This document shows, piece after piece, positions 1-8,913 of a stretch of DNA of 19,537 bases. The stretch spans positions 1-19,537 of the forward strand of contig PITI01000140.1 in NCBI GenBank assembly GCA_004325065.1. Direction: 5' to 3'. The position numbers were made by a program, and so were the translations under genes. The notes under the pieces are model-generated. The model worked only from the letters and a program-made list of their open reading frames with translations, had not been told where the DNA came from and did no database searches. The stretch is from Hamiltosporidium magnivora. Its lineage: Eukaryota; Microsporidia; Dubosqiidae. How positions within the stretch are numbered: the first letter of the stretch is position 1; every line of letters starts with the position of its first letter.

Positions 1-125
1 ATAGAGAAATAGAGAGAAAAATAGAGAAATAGAGAGAAAAATAGAGAAATAGAGAAAAATATAGAGAAAAATAGAGAAATAGAGAGAAAAATATAGAGAA
101 AAATAGAGAAATATAGAGAAATATA
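1..125. repeat. Purine-rich tandem repeat (ATAGAGAAA-type)
   Basis: The window opens with an irregular array built from atagagaaa and atagagagaaaa units, almost purely purine on the + strand apart from the recurring T. It looks like slippage-generated satellite DNA. The left end of the array is outside the window. I see no gene in it. Confidence 0.9.
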
Positions 126-254
126 CAAAATACTTTGTATTCTCAAATTATTTATTATTTGATTTAAATATTTTACTTTTATTTGAATTTCTTATTTTCT
201 TTAACCATATTTTAATTCTTATAATATATTTTATATTCCTTAAATATATTTTAT

Positions 255-500
255 TTAAATCATAATCTTTCTTATAATCCTAAGTTAAATTATAATCCTA
301 ATTACAATATAATCCTAAGTTACAATATAATCCTAAGTTAAAATATAATACTAAGTTAAAATATAATCCCAAATTAAATTATAATCCTAAGTTAATTATA
401 ATCCTAAGTTAAAATATAATCCTAAAATAAAATATAATCTTTCTAATAAAATTACATTCTTTCTAATTAAATTATAATCCTAAGTTAAATTACATTCTTT
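255..500. repeat. Degenerate array of TATAATCCTAAGTTA units
   Basis: About ten imperfect copies of a 15-18 bp unit (tataatcctaagttaaa) follow one another, with base changes and short indels. The variant ttctttctaat appears inside and at the right end. This is a microsatellite-like tract in the long 5' flank of the first gene. No coding sequence is apparent. Confidence 0.85.
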
Positions 501-644
501 CTGTTTATTTTTACTTTTGTTTAGAAATTTAATGATTTAAATAAAATAATTTAAGAAAATAATTTTGTATTTTAATTTATTCTTATATAAATATTTTTAG
601 AAAAACAGAAACTTATGTTAAAATTTAAATAGACTTTATTCTTC

Positions 645-835
645 TATTATATCACTAATACTATCTCTACTACTATTTCTAATACTATCTATACTAGTAT
701 TTCTAATACTCATATAATTTATCTTTAATCTACATTACTATGTCTACTACTATTTCTAATTACTATTTTTACTACTAATTCTAATTACTATCCCTATTAT
801 ATATCTACTACTATATCTAATTACTACTTCTACAC
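645..835. repeat. Pyrimidine-biased TCTAATACTA array
   Basis: Repeated tctaatactat / ctactactat units fill this stretch. The + strand is strongly poor in G, the opposite purine bias to the array at 1-125. It is simple-sequence DNA upstream of the first gene, with no open frame of note. Confidence 0.8.
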
Positions 836-860
836 TCTCCCTTCAAATATCTCTACTCTC

Positions 861-898
861 TCTCTCTCTTTTTCTATATTTTTTTATAAAGAGAGAGA
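861..898. repeat. CT/GA inverted repeat (hairpin-capable)
   Basis: An 11-base arm of alternating C and T ending in TTT (861-871) is perfectly complementary to AAAGAGAGAGA at 888-898, with a 16-base AT-rich loop. It sits about 70 bases before the start codon of the INCENP-like gene. It could be a chance product of microsatellite growth or a structure in the promoter. Nothing in the sequence decides between these. Confidence 0.6.
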
Positions 899-957
899 TA
901 AAGAATTTCGTTTTTTTTTTGTACAAAATCTTTAAAAATATAACCACAAAATAAACA

Positions 958-960
958 CCC
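958..960 (+). promoter_or_regulatory. CCC start-proximal motif of the INCENP-like gene
   Basis: The sequence acaccc lies nine bases before the ATG at 970 in otherwise C-poor DNA. CCC- or GGG-like motifs just upstream of start codons are a described feature of microsporidian genes (established knowledge). The assignment here is by position and composition only. Confidence 0.5.
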
Positions 961-969
961 TTAGGTAAT

Positions 970-2670
970 ATGAAAGTAGAAGAAACTGACAAATATTTAA
1001 AAGAATTTAAAGATGTATTACTTACTGTTTCAGAGGATTATACCAAACGAATAGACAATATTATAAAAAAGTATGTAAATGTAAATATTGATAGTGGATT
1101 AGAAAATGAGAAAAATGTTAAAAAAAACAAAAATAATTTTATTTTTAAAGAAAATGAAAATAACAAAAAAGTAAAGACAATAGGGAAGGGGGATCTTACT
1201 AATGGATGTGGTAAAGTAAAGACAATAGGGAGGGTAAATAGAAATATTGAAAATACTGGTAAATATATTAGTAGATTAGATATTAATAATAATAATAATA
1301 GTAGATTAGATACTAATACTAATAATAGAGTAAATAAAATGGATAATAGTAGATTAAATAAAATAGAAAATAAAATGGATAATAGTAGAGTAAATAAAAT
1401 GGATAATAGGAGATTAGATGCTAATAATACTTATAATAATAATAATAGAGTAAATAATTCTAATAATCCTAATAATAATAAAGAAAATAAAAGATTAAAT
1501 AATACTGATAATAATAAAGTAAATAAAAGATTAAATAATACTGATAATAATAAAGTAAATAATCCTGATAATAAAATGAATAATACTAGTAATAATCCTA
1601 GTAGTATTAAAGAAAATAATTTTGATAAAAATTTAATTTCAAAATCAGTGAAAAAAGAATTTATTGGTGGGGGAATTAGAGATGTAAATAAAAAAGAGAA
1701 AAGATCGGTGGAAAAAGTACAAAAAATTAAATTAAATATAAAAACTCCTTTGAAGAGAGGAAGTCTTATTGATGAGGGGGTGAATGTAGATTTTAAAGAA
1801 AATAAATCTTCTTTTTCAATATTACATGAGAATATTAAAGATTTTGTTGAAGAAAAAGTTATTAAAGAGGATATTTCTAGTGAGTGTCAATTAGATATGA
1901 TGACTTCAAATAATTCTTTAAATTTTAATGAAAATAAATTTGATTTGGAAAAAAATGTGAAAAATAAATTACAAATTGAAAATTCGTTGATGTATAAAAA
2001 TGAGGAGGAAGACAATTCTGGATTAACAATTTTTGATTTAAAAAATGGAGATTTAAAATTTGATTTAAGTGATTCTATTGTAAAGGTAAATGAAGAATTG
2101 GACAATTTACTTGCACAATTTAAAAATGAAATTGAAGATGATCGAGTTTTAAATGTTGAAAGATGTGAAGATGATAAGAATTTGGTGGTGGAGAGTACAG
2201 AAAGTAAAGGATTTGAAAATCAAAATGTTTTTATGACAAATGGCAGTAAAACAAAAAATACGATAGAAAAATCAAGCAATACGACTTTTTTTAGCAGTGG
2301 AAGTCCAGATTCAAAAGATTCAAGTTTAATTTTTTATAAACGAACCCCTGTAGATTCTCTGTACAAATCCGTTATCGATAAGCAAATAAGAAATTCAAGT
2401 GCGTTTAGAAATTCAATTCGGTTTGATTTAAATTCTTACAAACCTAAAACTGTGGTTCCTGTAGTTAAATTAAATGACGAAGAAGATCTTCTTGATAATT
2501 TTAAACTTCCTGAATGGGCTAAAGATACAAATTTAAATGGTATTGTAAAACAACAGTCACATATCGATTTAGAAAAGTATTTTTATTATTTGGAAGATTT
2601 GGATGTTAAAAAAATATTTCCTTATTGCAGTACAGCAACCAATGAAAGTCCTAATAAATTTATTAAGTAA
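970..2670 (+). CDS. Candidate INCENP/Sli15-like chromosomal passenger protein
   Basis: The protein has 566 residues and starts at an ATG preceded by a CCC motif. Residues 1-45 form a charged, probably helical N-terminus. Residues ~50-220 are lysine/asparagine-rich low complexity with short in-frame repeats, for example a 12-residue unit KRLNNTDNNKVN occurring twice in tandem. The middle is acidic and has no domain I recognise. The C-terminal 55 residues look conserved: LPEWAK at 513-518 (Trp516), then a helix-like stretch to KQQ, and DLDVKKIF before an S/T-rich tail. This follows the layout of the INCENP IN-box: a hydrophobic-P-x-W-A motif, a Gln-containing helix, an acidic segment ending in IF, then a Ser/Thr tail. 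In known family members the IN-box binds and activates Aurora B/Ipl1, while the N-terminus binds survivin and borealin. The canonical TSS phosphorylation motif is not clear here. The length is shorter than typical INCENP, as expected in a microsporidian. The call rests on motif reading by eye. If it is wrong, this is an unidentified low-complexity protein. Confidence 0.68.
   Translation: MKVEETDKYLKEFKDVLLTVSEDYTKRIDNIIKKYVNVNIDSGLENEKNVKKNKNNFIFKENENNKKVKTIGKGDLTNGCGKVKTIGRVNRNIENTGKYISRLDINNNNNSRLDTNTNNRVNKMDNSRLNKIENKMDNSRVNKMDNRRLDANNTYNNNNRVNNSNNPNNNKENKRLNNTDNNKVNKRLNNTDNNKVNNPDNKMNNTSNNPSSIKENNFDKNLISKSVKKEFIGGGIRDVNKKEKRSVEKVQKIKLNIKTPLKRGSLIDEGVNVDFKENKSSFSILHENIKDFVEEKVIKEDISSECQLDMMTSNNSLNFNENKFDLEKNVKNKLQIENSLMYKNEEEDNSGLTIFDLKNGDLKFDLSDSIVKVNEELDNLLAQFKNEIEDDRVLNVERCEDDKNLVVESTESKGFENQNVFMTNGSKTKNTIEKSSNTTFFSSGSPDSKDSSLIFYKRTPVDSLYKSVIDKQIRNSSAFRNSIRFDLNSYKPKTVVPVVKLNDEEDLLDNFKLPEWAKDTNLNGIVKQQSHIDLEKYFYYLEDLDVKKIFPYCSTATNESPNKFIK
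1489..1560 (+). repeat. In-frame 36-bp tandem duplication inside the INCENP-like gene
   Basis: Two identical 36-bp units lie head to tail and encode KRLNNTDNNKVN twice. Because the unit is a multiple of three, expansion keeps the frame. It belongs to the wider Asn/Lys-rich linker (about 1260-1620), which has further related repeats such as NKMDNSR. Confidence 0.85.
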
Positions 2671-2689
2671 TAATTTTTTTTATGATTTA

Positions 2690-2910
2690 AGGTTTCTAAT
2701 TGGATTTATTTTGGTTTTTAATATTAAAAATTAGGGTTTTTCATAAGTTTTTGTTTCTGGTAAGTTTTTCTGTAAAGTTTTTGTTTCTAATACGTTTTTG
2801 TTTCTGATAAGTTTTTTCTGGTAAATTTTCGTTTCTAATACGTTTTTCCAGTAGTTTTCTTTTCTAATATGTTTGGTTTTACAACAGTTTTTCCTAGTAA
2901 ATTTTTATAG
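2690..2910. repeat. GTTTTTGTTTCTAATA degenerate tandem array
   Basis: Imperfect copies of gtttttgtttctaata / gtttttctgataa follow directly after the stop codon of the INCENP-like gene. The tract is T- and G-containing but nearly free of C on the + strand. It is probably 3' flank and simple-sequence DNA. I see no separate gene. Confidence 0.75.
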
Positions 2911-3184
2911 TTTTTATTTAATTTAAATTTGATATTTGATGGAATTTTATTTAGATTGTTATTCATTTGTCAGATATTGTTATTTACTTATATCTTATAA
3001 GTTCTGTTATTATGTTTTAATTTGACTTGAATTATGATATTTTTATCTGAAAAATATGATAAGTAATGAATTGTAACAAAAAATTAAATTATAATTTATA
3101 TGTATATTTGATAGATGTGATGCAATACTTTAGATTTATATTTATTTTTATTATCTCTAGTAGTATTTACTATATATTCGAAAT

Positions 3185-3290
3185 ATATCTGATAGATTTA
3201 ATTATCTTTCTTGATTTTAGAAAATATTTTCTTAGTCTTTCTGTGTCTAAATATCTGATAGATTTAATTCTTTAATTCTGATAGATTGAG
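3185..3290. repeat. TCTGATAGATTTAATT repeats
   Basis: Two perfect copies of tctgatagatttaatt (about 3188 and 3254) and a third variant copy (about 3277) occur within 100 bases. They overlap a short open frame that I regard as non-coding. Confidence 0.65.
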
Positions 3291-6200
3291 ATTTAATTAT
3301 AAACAATTCAGATATGATGAAACATCTATCTTAGGTAATTTAAAGATACAGATAAAAGTAAAGATTTTATTAGATATTTATAAATTAATTCTTGTTCTGT
3401 TAAACTCGGATTTTCTTATTGTGGTTTTAGATTATTAAAAGAATATTATAATGTATTTGTGTTCTAATATGCGTTATATAATGACTTCCTATTCCAATCT
3501 AAGTATATGGCTTGCTATTCTTTTGGCTTTTAAATCGGTTTTTAATATCGATTTTTATTGTGGTTTACATTTTTTTTGCAAATTATGTTTCGATCGTAGT
3601 TCAATCTTAGATTTTTGTTTTTGGATAAATTTTATTACGAGTCGAATTAAGATTTTCAGATTTATTGGTTGTATAAATATATGAAGATTGGCAATAAATA
3701 TTGTTTTGTAGATATATTCTGAAGAAACAAATTTTGAGAGTAAATTTTTATAAAAATAAAATTTTAATACAATTCATGAAAGGAAAATGAAAATACTTAC
3801 TTGCTTATTTCATTCTCTTTGATCTTTCGGAATTTGAATATTAACAGATGAAATTCTAAGTGGTTATGTCGCTTTTACTCCAAATAATTTTCTGCGTCTA
3901 TTTCTTTTTTAAGAAAGGCTGGTTATAAGTACTCAGGCATTTTCATAATTCATGAGTTATTCTACTTTATCTATCAAACTAATACTCTTGTATTACATAA
4001 TTCATAATTCTTTCTATGCTTCAGTTCGTTAATTTCCGAGACAGTTCTTTATGTTCCCATCTATTAAATTAGTTTGTTGTCAATGTTATTGGGAATATAT
4101 ACATAGAAACCGGAGTTTATATCTTACTAAGATTCCAACAAATATTTTCACAGCCATATTACTTACTCATTATCAAGATGATGGTTTTTAATACGCGTTC
4201 TTTATTTTACATCTTTTTTTGTAAAAGAAATATACATGTGTCGAAGATCTCTCGATTCTAACGTTTATTTTTTCAGTATAAAATAAAATTTATGATCAAA
4301 AAAATGTATCTGGTTTTTAAAAAAGATCATCGGTAGTAAGTAAAAAAAGATTCTCTTATTTGTCTTGACCTATGTTTCTGTTTAAAGAAATGCTTATATT
4401 ATATGAAATTCAAAAAAATAATTTAATATGTATTTATCAGAGTAATTAAGATGTATATAGCCGAAGAAATAGAAATTGTATCTGTCTTCTTCTGTTCTCG
4501 ATTTTTGTAAAGGAAATAGGCATTTTATAAACAACAAAAGCTGCATTTCTTCATCTTAAATACAAATTATTATATGCTTTTATTATAATATAGCCTAATA
4601 CGAAATCAAAATACAAGCGTTATAAATATTCTTTTTCCAATTATTTTTTTGTATTATCATAGTTTTTTAGGATTAATATTTATTGTATTGATTTTAGAAG
4701 TTATATTTATCTGAGCCTAAAAATACCAGCTGCTTTGGTTTCTGAGGTATAGAATTGTTATCAAATATAAAGTTAGAGGTTAAAAGATAAAAATCGGCCA
4801 CATTTGATACATATTCCAAGCATACAGTGCTTCTGTGAAAATATTTGGCTGTAGATACTGGTAAATAATAGAATATTGTGAAATAAATTAAACACATAGC
4901 TAATTAAACATTTGAAAGGAAAAGAATTTCAAAATTAATTACTATATCAATTTATATCACAAAAGAGGGCCTATTTCAAGCTATTAAAAAACATGCAAAA
5001 TTGTAAAAAAAACCATCTGTAGGAATAATGTGACTTTAACTTGTTGAATTTTGTTAGCAAGATGATGTAAGGCTTGCAGTGTTGATGAATAACTAGTAAA
5101 TTTACAACGGAATATAAAATGGTCTGTATCTTACTAAAACAAACCAGTAAAATCCTTTAAGATTTAGAGTTGATTTGTAAATATATGACATTTGAGTCTC
5201 CTCGATTTTTGAGAAAAATGTAAAGAAAAATAAACTAAATGTGGCTTAAATCTTAAGGTATAGCATAGTAACAAGCCACAATTACTCTGATCTAAGGCTT
5301 CCTACATGTAAATATTTCTACAAAGAGATTCCAAAAAATCCATGCCTTCAACTAGCAAACTAATAGAATGAATGAATCTCGAAAATCGAAAACCACATGC
5401 AAAGTTATATAATGCATCAGGTAATTCATTAATGCATTGACCTGCATTCAAACTAGTTTGGAGAAAAGAACCTAAGGCTATATAAGGCAGCAATTTTACG
5501 CTATATTTATATTATAGGTGAGCTATGGTAGTTTTAAACTGTACTCAATCTAGAAAAAAAGTAGATAGATTGGTTTTCGAAAAACAAAATACATAAATAT
5601 AACCTCATTAGACTATTTATTAAAGTGTATGTTTAATTACTTTCTTCTTCTAAAAATATTAGTTCACATCTATAAAATAAATTTAAAGTTATCTTGTTGA
5701 AAACTCCTTGAAAAAAGTATGCAGAATAATAACTTGATGACACAATTAAGTTCAAAATATAAAGTTCGTTTTATTTATTATAGATTTAAATAAATTGATA
5801 CAACTTAGTTAGTTATTCTATTCCTCTTCATATCTGTTAAAACTCGGAATTTTGGGAAGGAACTATGGCTCCAGCGTGGCTTATATCCGACCAATATGGC
5901 AGCAATGATCTTCACACATTTAAGCACATTCGTTGACAGAAAGATGATTTTTAATGGATTTATTCAGACCATCAAGTTTATACTACACATATTGAAATGT
6001 GGAGTTCTTCGCCGGAATATCTTCAAAGTGAAGCAACTGAAAAAATAAGTTGGTGCGGACCGTTGACATAAGATCAAAATTTTAAGTGATGGTTGTTTCT
6101 AAAAATAAATTTAAAGTGGCATTCCAGAAGAAGAGATTACTGCATGATATCATAAGATATATCCTGAAAAGCATAAAATATTCTCAATATAGAAGCATCG

Positions 6201-7621
6201 ATATAATAAAATATATCAAGAAGACTTTCGAAACTCATTCAGAAAATAAAAAACTAAGCCGATGTAAACCCAAATGCTGATAGGATTTTAGAAAAAAAAC
6301 GTTACTAGACGCCATACTAAGGAGGAAATACATAGACCACAGATACTTCATTAAGACTATGAGCAAAGTGTATGTAGTGATATGTTGAAAAGACATGAAA
6401 TTTCTGACCTTTGTTTTATAACAACAACTTCAGACTAAGATGAAGCAAAAAAATAAATCTTGAGTGTACATTTGAAGAGATTATTGTATACAATGGGTAT
6501 CTAAGCTAAAAAAATAAAACTACTTTCAAAGGACTATTCAAATAAAGTTTATATTAGAAGATCTGTAATTCATATTTTACGAGAAGAATTTATCTAAAAT
6601 TTTGCTTTGAGCCAAAGATTTTTTTTGGTTTGGATATTTAATGTTCTAGTATTGAGATTTATTTTAACTATAATAAGCTTTATAAGTTAATATTGTTTTA
6701 ATCGTAATATAATCCAATTTTTTTATTTAGGCTAGGAAATCTGGAATTTCTTGGTACTTGAAATGAAAATTTATTCTAAAATCGATACGGATCCACCTGA
6801 AAACTTCCTTATTTTCTGCTTATAACATCTTTGCAGCAGTAATTTTCTCTTTTTTATGTAAGTATTTCTGAGACTGCACAATATGTCTCTTCGATATTAT
6901 TTTAGGGTCGAATTGACGTACTAAGTATTTTAAATTTTTTTCCTTAGACTAGAGATTTATTTTAAACTTAAACGTTTATTGTTTAAGGTAACGTTTATAT
7001 CAGAACATTTAGCAGTTTTTTTGGCTTAAAGTTTAACCTAAGACGTTTTTTTTTTTGCATTTATCTGGCGTGTAGCTTTGTTAGAAATATAAAAAAAACC
7101 CCTTATACCAATGTAATAATAATTAGCTTACACATATACTCAAAATGGAAAAGAAATTCGGTAATTATATACATTATGAATAATTAATCAAACCTCGTTG
7201 TGCCGATCTTCATACCAAAATACAGTAGAAAGACAAATGTTTTTTAAAACGAATAAAATTGACTTAGATTATTTACAGAAAAAATAATTGATAATGATCT
7301 ATTTTTCAGGATATCAGAATTCGATTCTAAAGAACCACATTCGATACTCGATCGATTCCCCAATTCTTTTTGAATAGAGAAGGCTTTATTAAGAATGAAA
7401 TGTAACCCCTTTCAAAATAAAATTTCTAAAATTTCTAATAAAATATCATGAAAAGCTTTAATTCATCTTGAGTATGACTTTAATTCGAAAAGAAGAAATC
7501 AACAATAAAATAGACTAACTATTCACATGAACATCTTATTTATTTTAGATCTAGTTATAAATATCAAACAAAAATCATTTTCATGATAGTTTATGCTTAA
7601 TTAGCAATATAATTGTGGTTT

Positions 7622-7795
7622 AGTAAGAGGCCAAGCCTCATTTACTATGAATTCCAACTTATTACGATCAAGTGCCAATCCTTTATATTATTCCACACCA
7701 AGGTTACGCAAATTTTTTTTAACATCGTCTAGCCATCTAGTTTGGGACTTCATACTACCGTTGTGAAATATTAGCTGGATAATTAGTTGAGCTAA
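7622..7795 (-). mobile_element. Relic of a LINE reverse-transcriptase C-terminus
   Basis: Read on the minus strand from about 7795 down to 7622, one frame gives a stretch with TRWLDDVKKNLRNLG, one in-frame TAA (7688-7690), then ALDRNKLEFIVNEAW. The pattern R-W-x-D-D-V-x-x-(D/N)-L-x-x-L-G, followed about ten residues later by A-x-D-R and (I/V)-V-x-E-A, is characteristic of the extreme C-terminus of animal-type LINE polyproteins such as the RTE and Jockey/CR1 groups (established knowledge). Upstream on the same strand the frame soon closes and I cannot recognise the reverse transcriptase core, so only a 5'-decayed tail remains. It differs from the R2-type fragment at the right end of the window. 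It is a pseudogene fragment with no intact product. Confidence 0.65.
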
Positions 7796-8913
7796 AAATA
7801 AATTGCAACAGTGACAAAAAATATTTAAAACAATATGTATCATTTCTTTTTGTAAAAGACGTATATTCCATATTTTTTTAAGGGCATTGATGCATTGCTA
7901 GGTTAAAAAAAGGGAACTTCACCGAGATACCATATTTATCCATAATACACCTATGTCTCAAAGCTTTCATATAAAAAATGTCTAGAAACATGCACTGGGT
8001 TGGGGGTTTGCTTGGAAAGTTTGTCCACTTCTGTTGCTGGTTGTGGAATTATAGACAAAAAACTCTTTGTGCTCCTAACAGGGCAGTATTTTGACTTTGT
8101 ATATAATTTCCGTATCTAATAGTTTCCGGAGAAAATATAACTTGTAGGATTACATGAGAAATATCGTGAAGTGGTAATCACTTATCAAATCAATTTCTTG
8201 CAATTTATCATTCTCACCTTCGAAGTGTATGTGTTTGAATATCTCCTAAGCGCTAATTTTTCTGAGTAAAGTGAGTAAGGCAAGATTTTCATACTTTTAC
8301 GTGGTACATACATAAAATTTTGCTTCCGATTTTCAATCTAGTTACACAAAGAATTTCAAAGTAAGGCGGTAGAAAAAGGTCCACCCTTTTTTGATTAACT
8401 CTAATTTTTACAAATTCTCACGAAATTACCTGAAATGATGTGAGTTTGTGTCTATTCAAAATCTAAATAGATATTTTCACACCAATTTTATTCACGCTTT
8501 GCCTTGCAGATTCTTTTAAAAGTGGCTATATTTACTCAATTCCAAAGAAAAAAACATAAATATTTTAAATTAAAAACAAATTCTATTATAATCGAGACTG
8601 ATGTTCCCAAATAAGAAAAAGTTAAGAACTTATTCGAAGGAATAACTTCAAATGAAGACAAAAAAATATTCTTTGTGTATAAATAACCAAAAAATAAATA
8701 TATTATGTTGCAGAATAATTAAGAAAAACAATATATGGCTTTTTTTGTATTTTTTCAACCTTATTTTCTATAGCAGATTTATTACAATTTAATTTAACTT
8801 ATTTAATTTAATTAATATACTGACGATAAATATATATTAAATCATTATTGATCGCAAATATTTTTCTGAATTTATATTTAAATAGTTTATTAACAGAGGA
8901 AACCATTTACAAA

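Larger units (their letters stand above)
2671..8913. other. 6.2-kb gene-free region, probably decayed mobile-element DNA
   Basis: I find no credible intact gene here. Open frames stay below about 80 codons, some lack an ATG, and none shows a recognisable domain. About 2690-3300 is T-rich simple repeat. From about 3450 to 8750 the composition is less AT-extreme and less repetitive, with stops in every frame, as expected of old inactivated insertions. The one stretch I can identify is a minus-strand LINE tail at 7622-7795. The last ~200 bases before the next gene become very AT-rich again. Confidence 0.7.

Noticed and set aside
963..969. 5' splice-site-like AGGTAA next to the first gene's ATG
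   Set aside because: It is upstream of the start codon, no matching branch or acceptor is seen, and the reading frame from 970 is uninterrupted.
1887..2105. Antisense frame within the INCENP-like gene (also 10431-10613 and 14792-14977 antisense to other genes)
   Set aside because: These are shadows of Lys/Asn/Glu-rich coding strands, which give Phe/Leu/Ser-rich open antisense frames by chance.
970..2670. Origin from Plasmodium or Dictyostelium, suggested by AT-richness and Asn-rich repeats
   Set aside because: No introns are apparent, other genes are short, CCC/GGG start motifs are present and the R2-type fragment fits microsporidia better. Composition alone does not decide it.
3066..3275. 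Open frame of 69 codons with hydrophobic content
   Set aside because: It lies over T-rich simple repeats, the residues are only what AT-rich DNA gives (I, F, Y, L), and no motif or start signal is present.
3451..3684. Open frame of 77 codons resembling a small membrane protein
   Set aside because: It has an ATG but no recognisable domain, no CCC/GGG signal, and sits in stop-riddled relic DNA. The hydrophobicity is explained by base composition.
4694..4897. Minus-strand frame of 67 codons with an ATG
   Set aside because: The end looks slightly LRR-like, but one short match is not enough. Kept only as a possible relic in the findings.
5302..5493. Minus-strand frame of 63 codons with a mixed amino-acid composition
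   Set aside because: It lacks an ATG at its start (TTG) and I recognise no domain. It may be a fragment of a mobile-element protein but this cannot be supported by eye.
6080..6280. Lysine-rich frame of about 64 codons
   Set aside because: No domain is recognisable, it is in the gene-free relic block, and flanking frames are closed.
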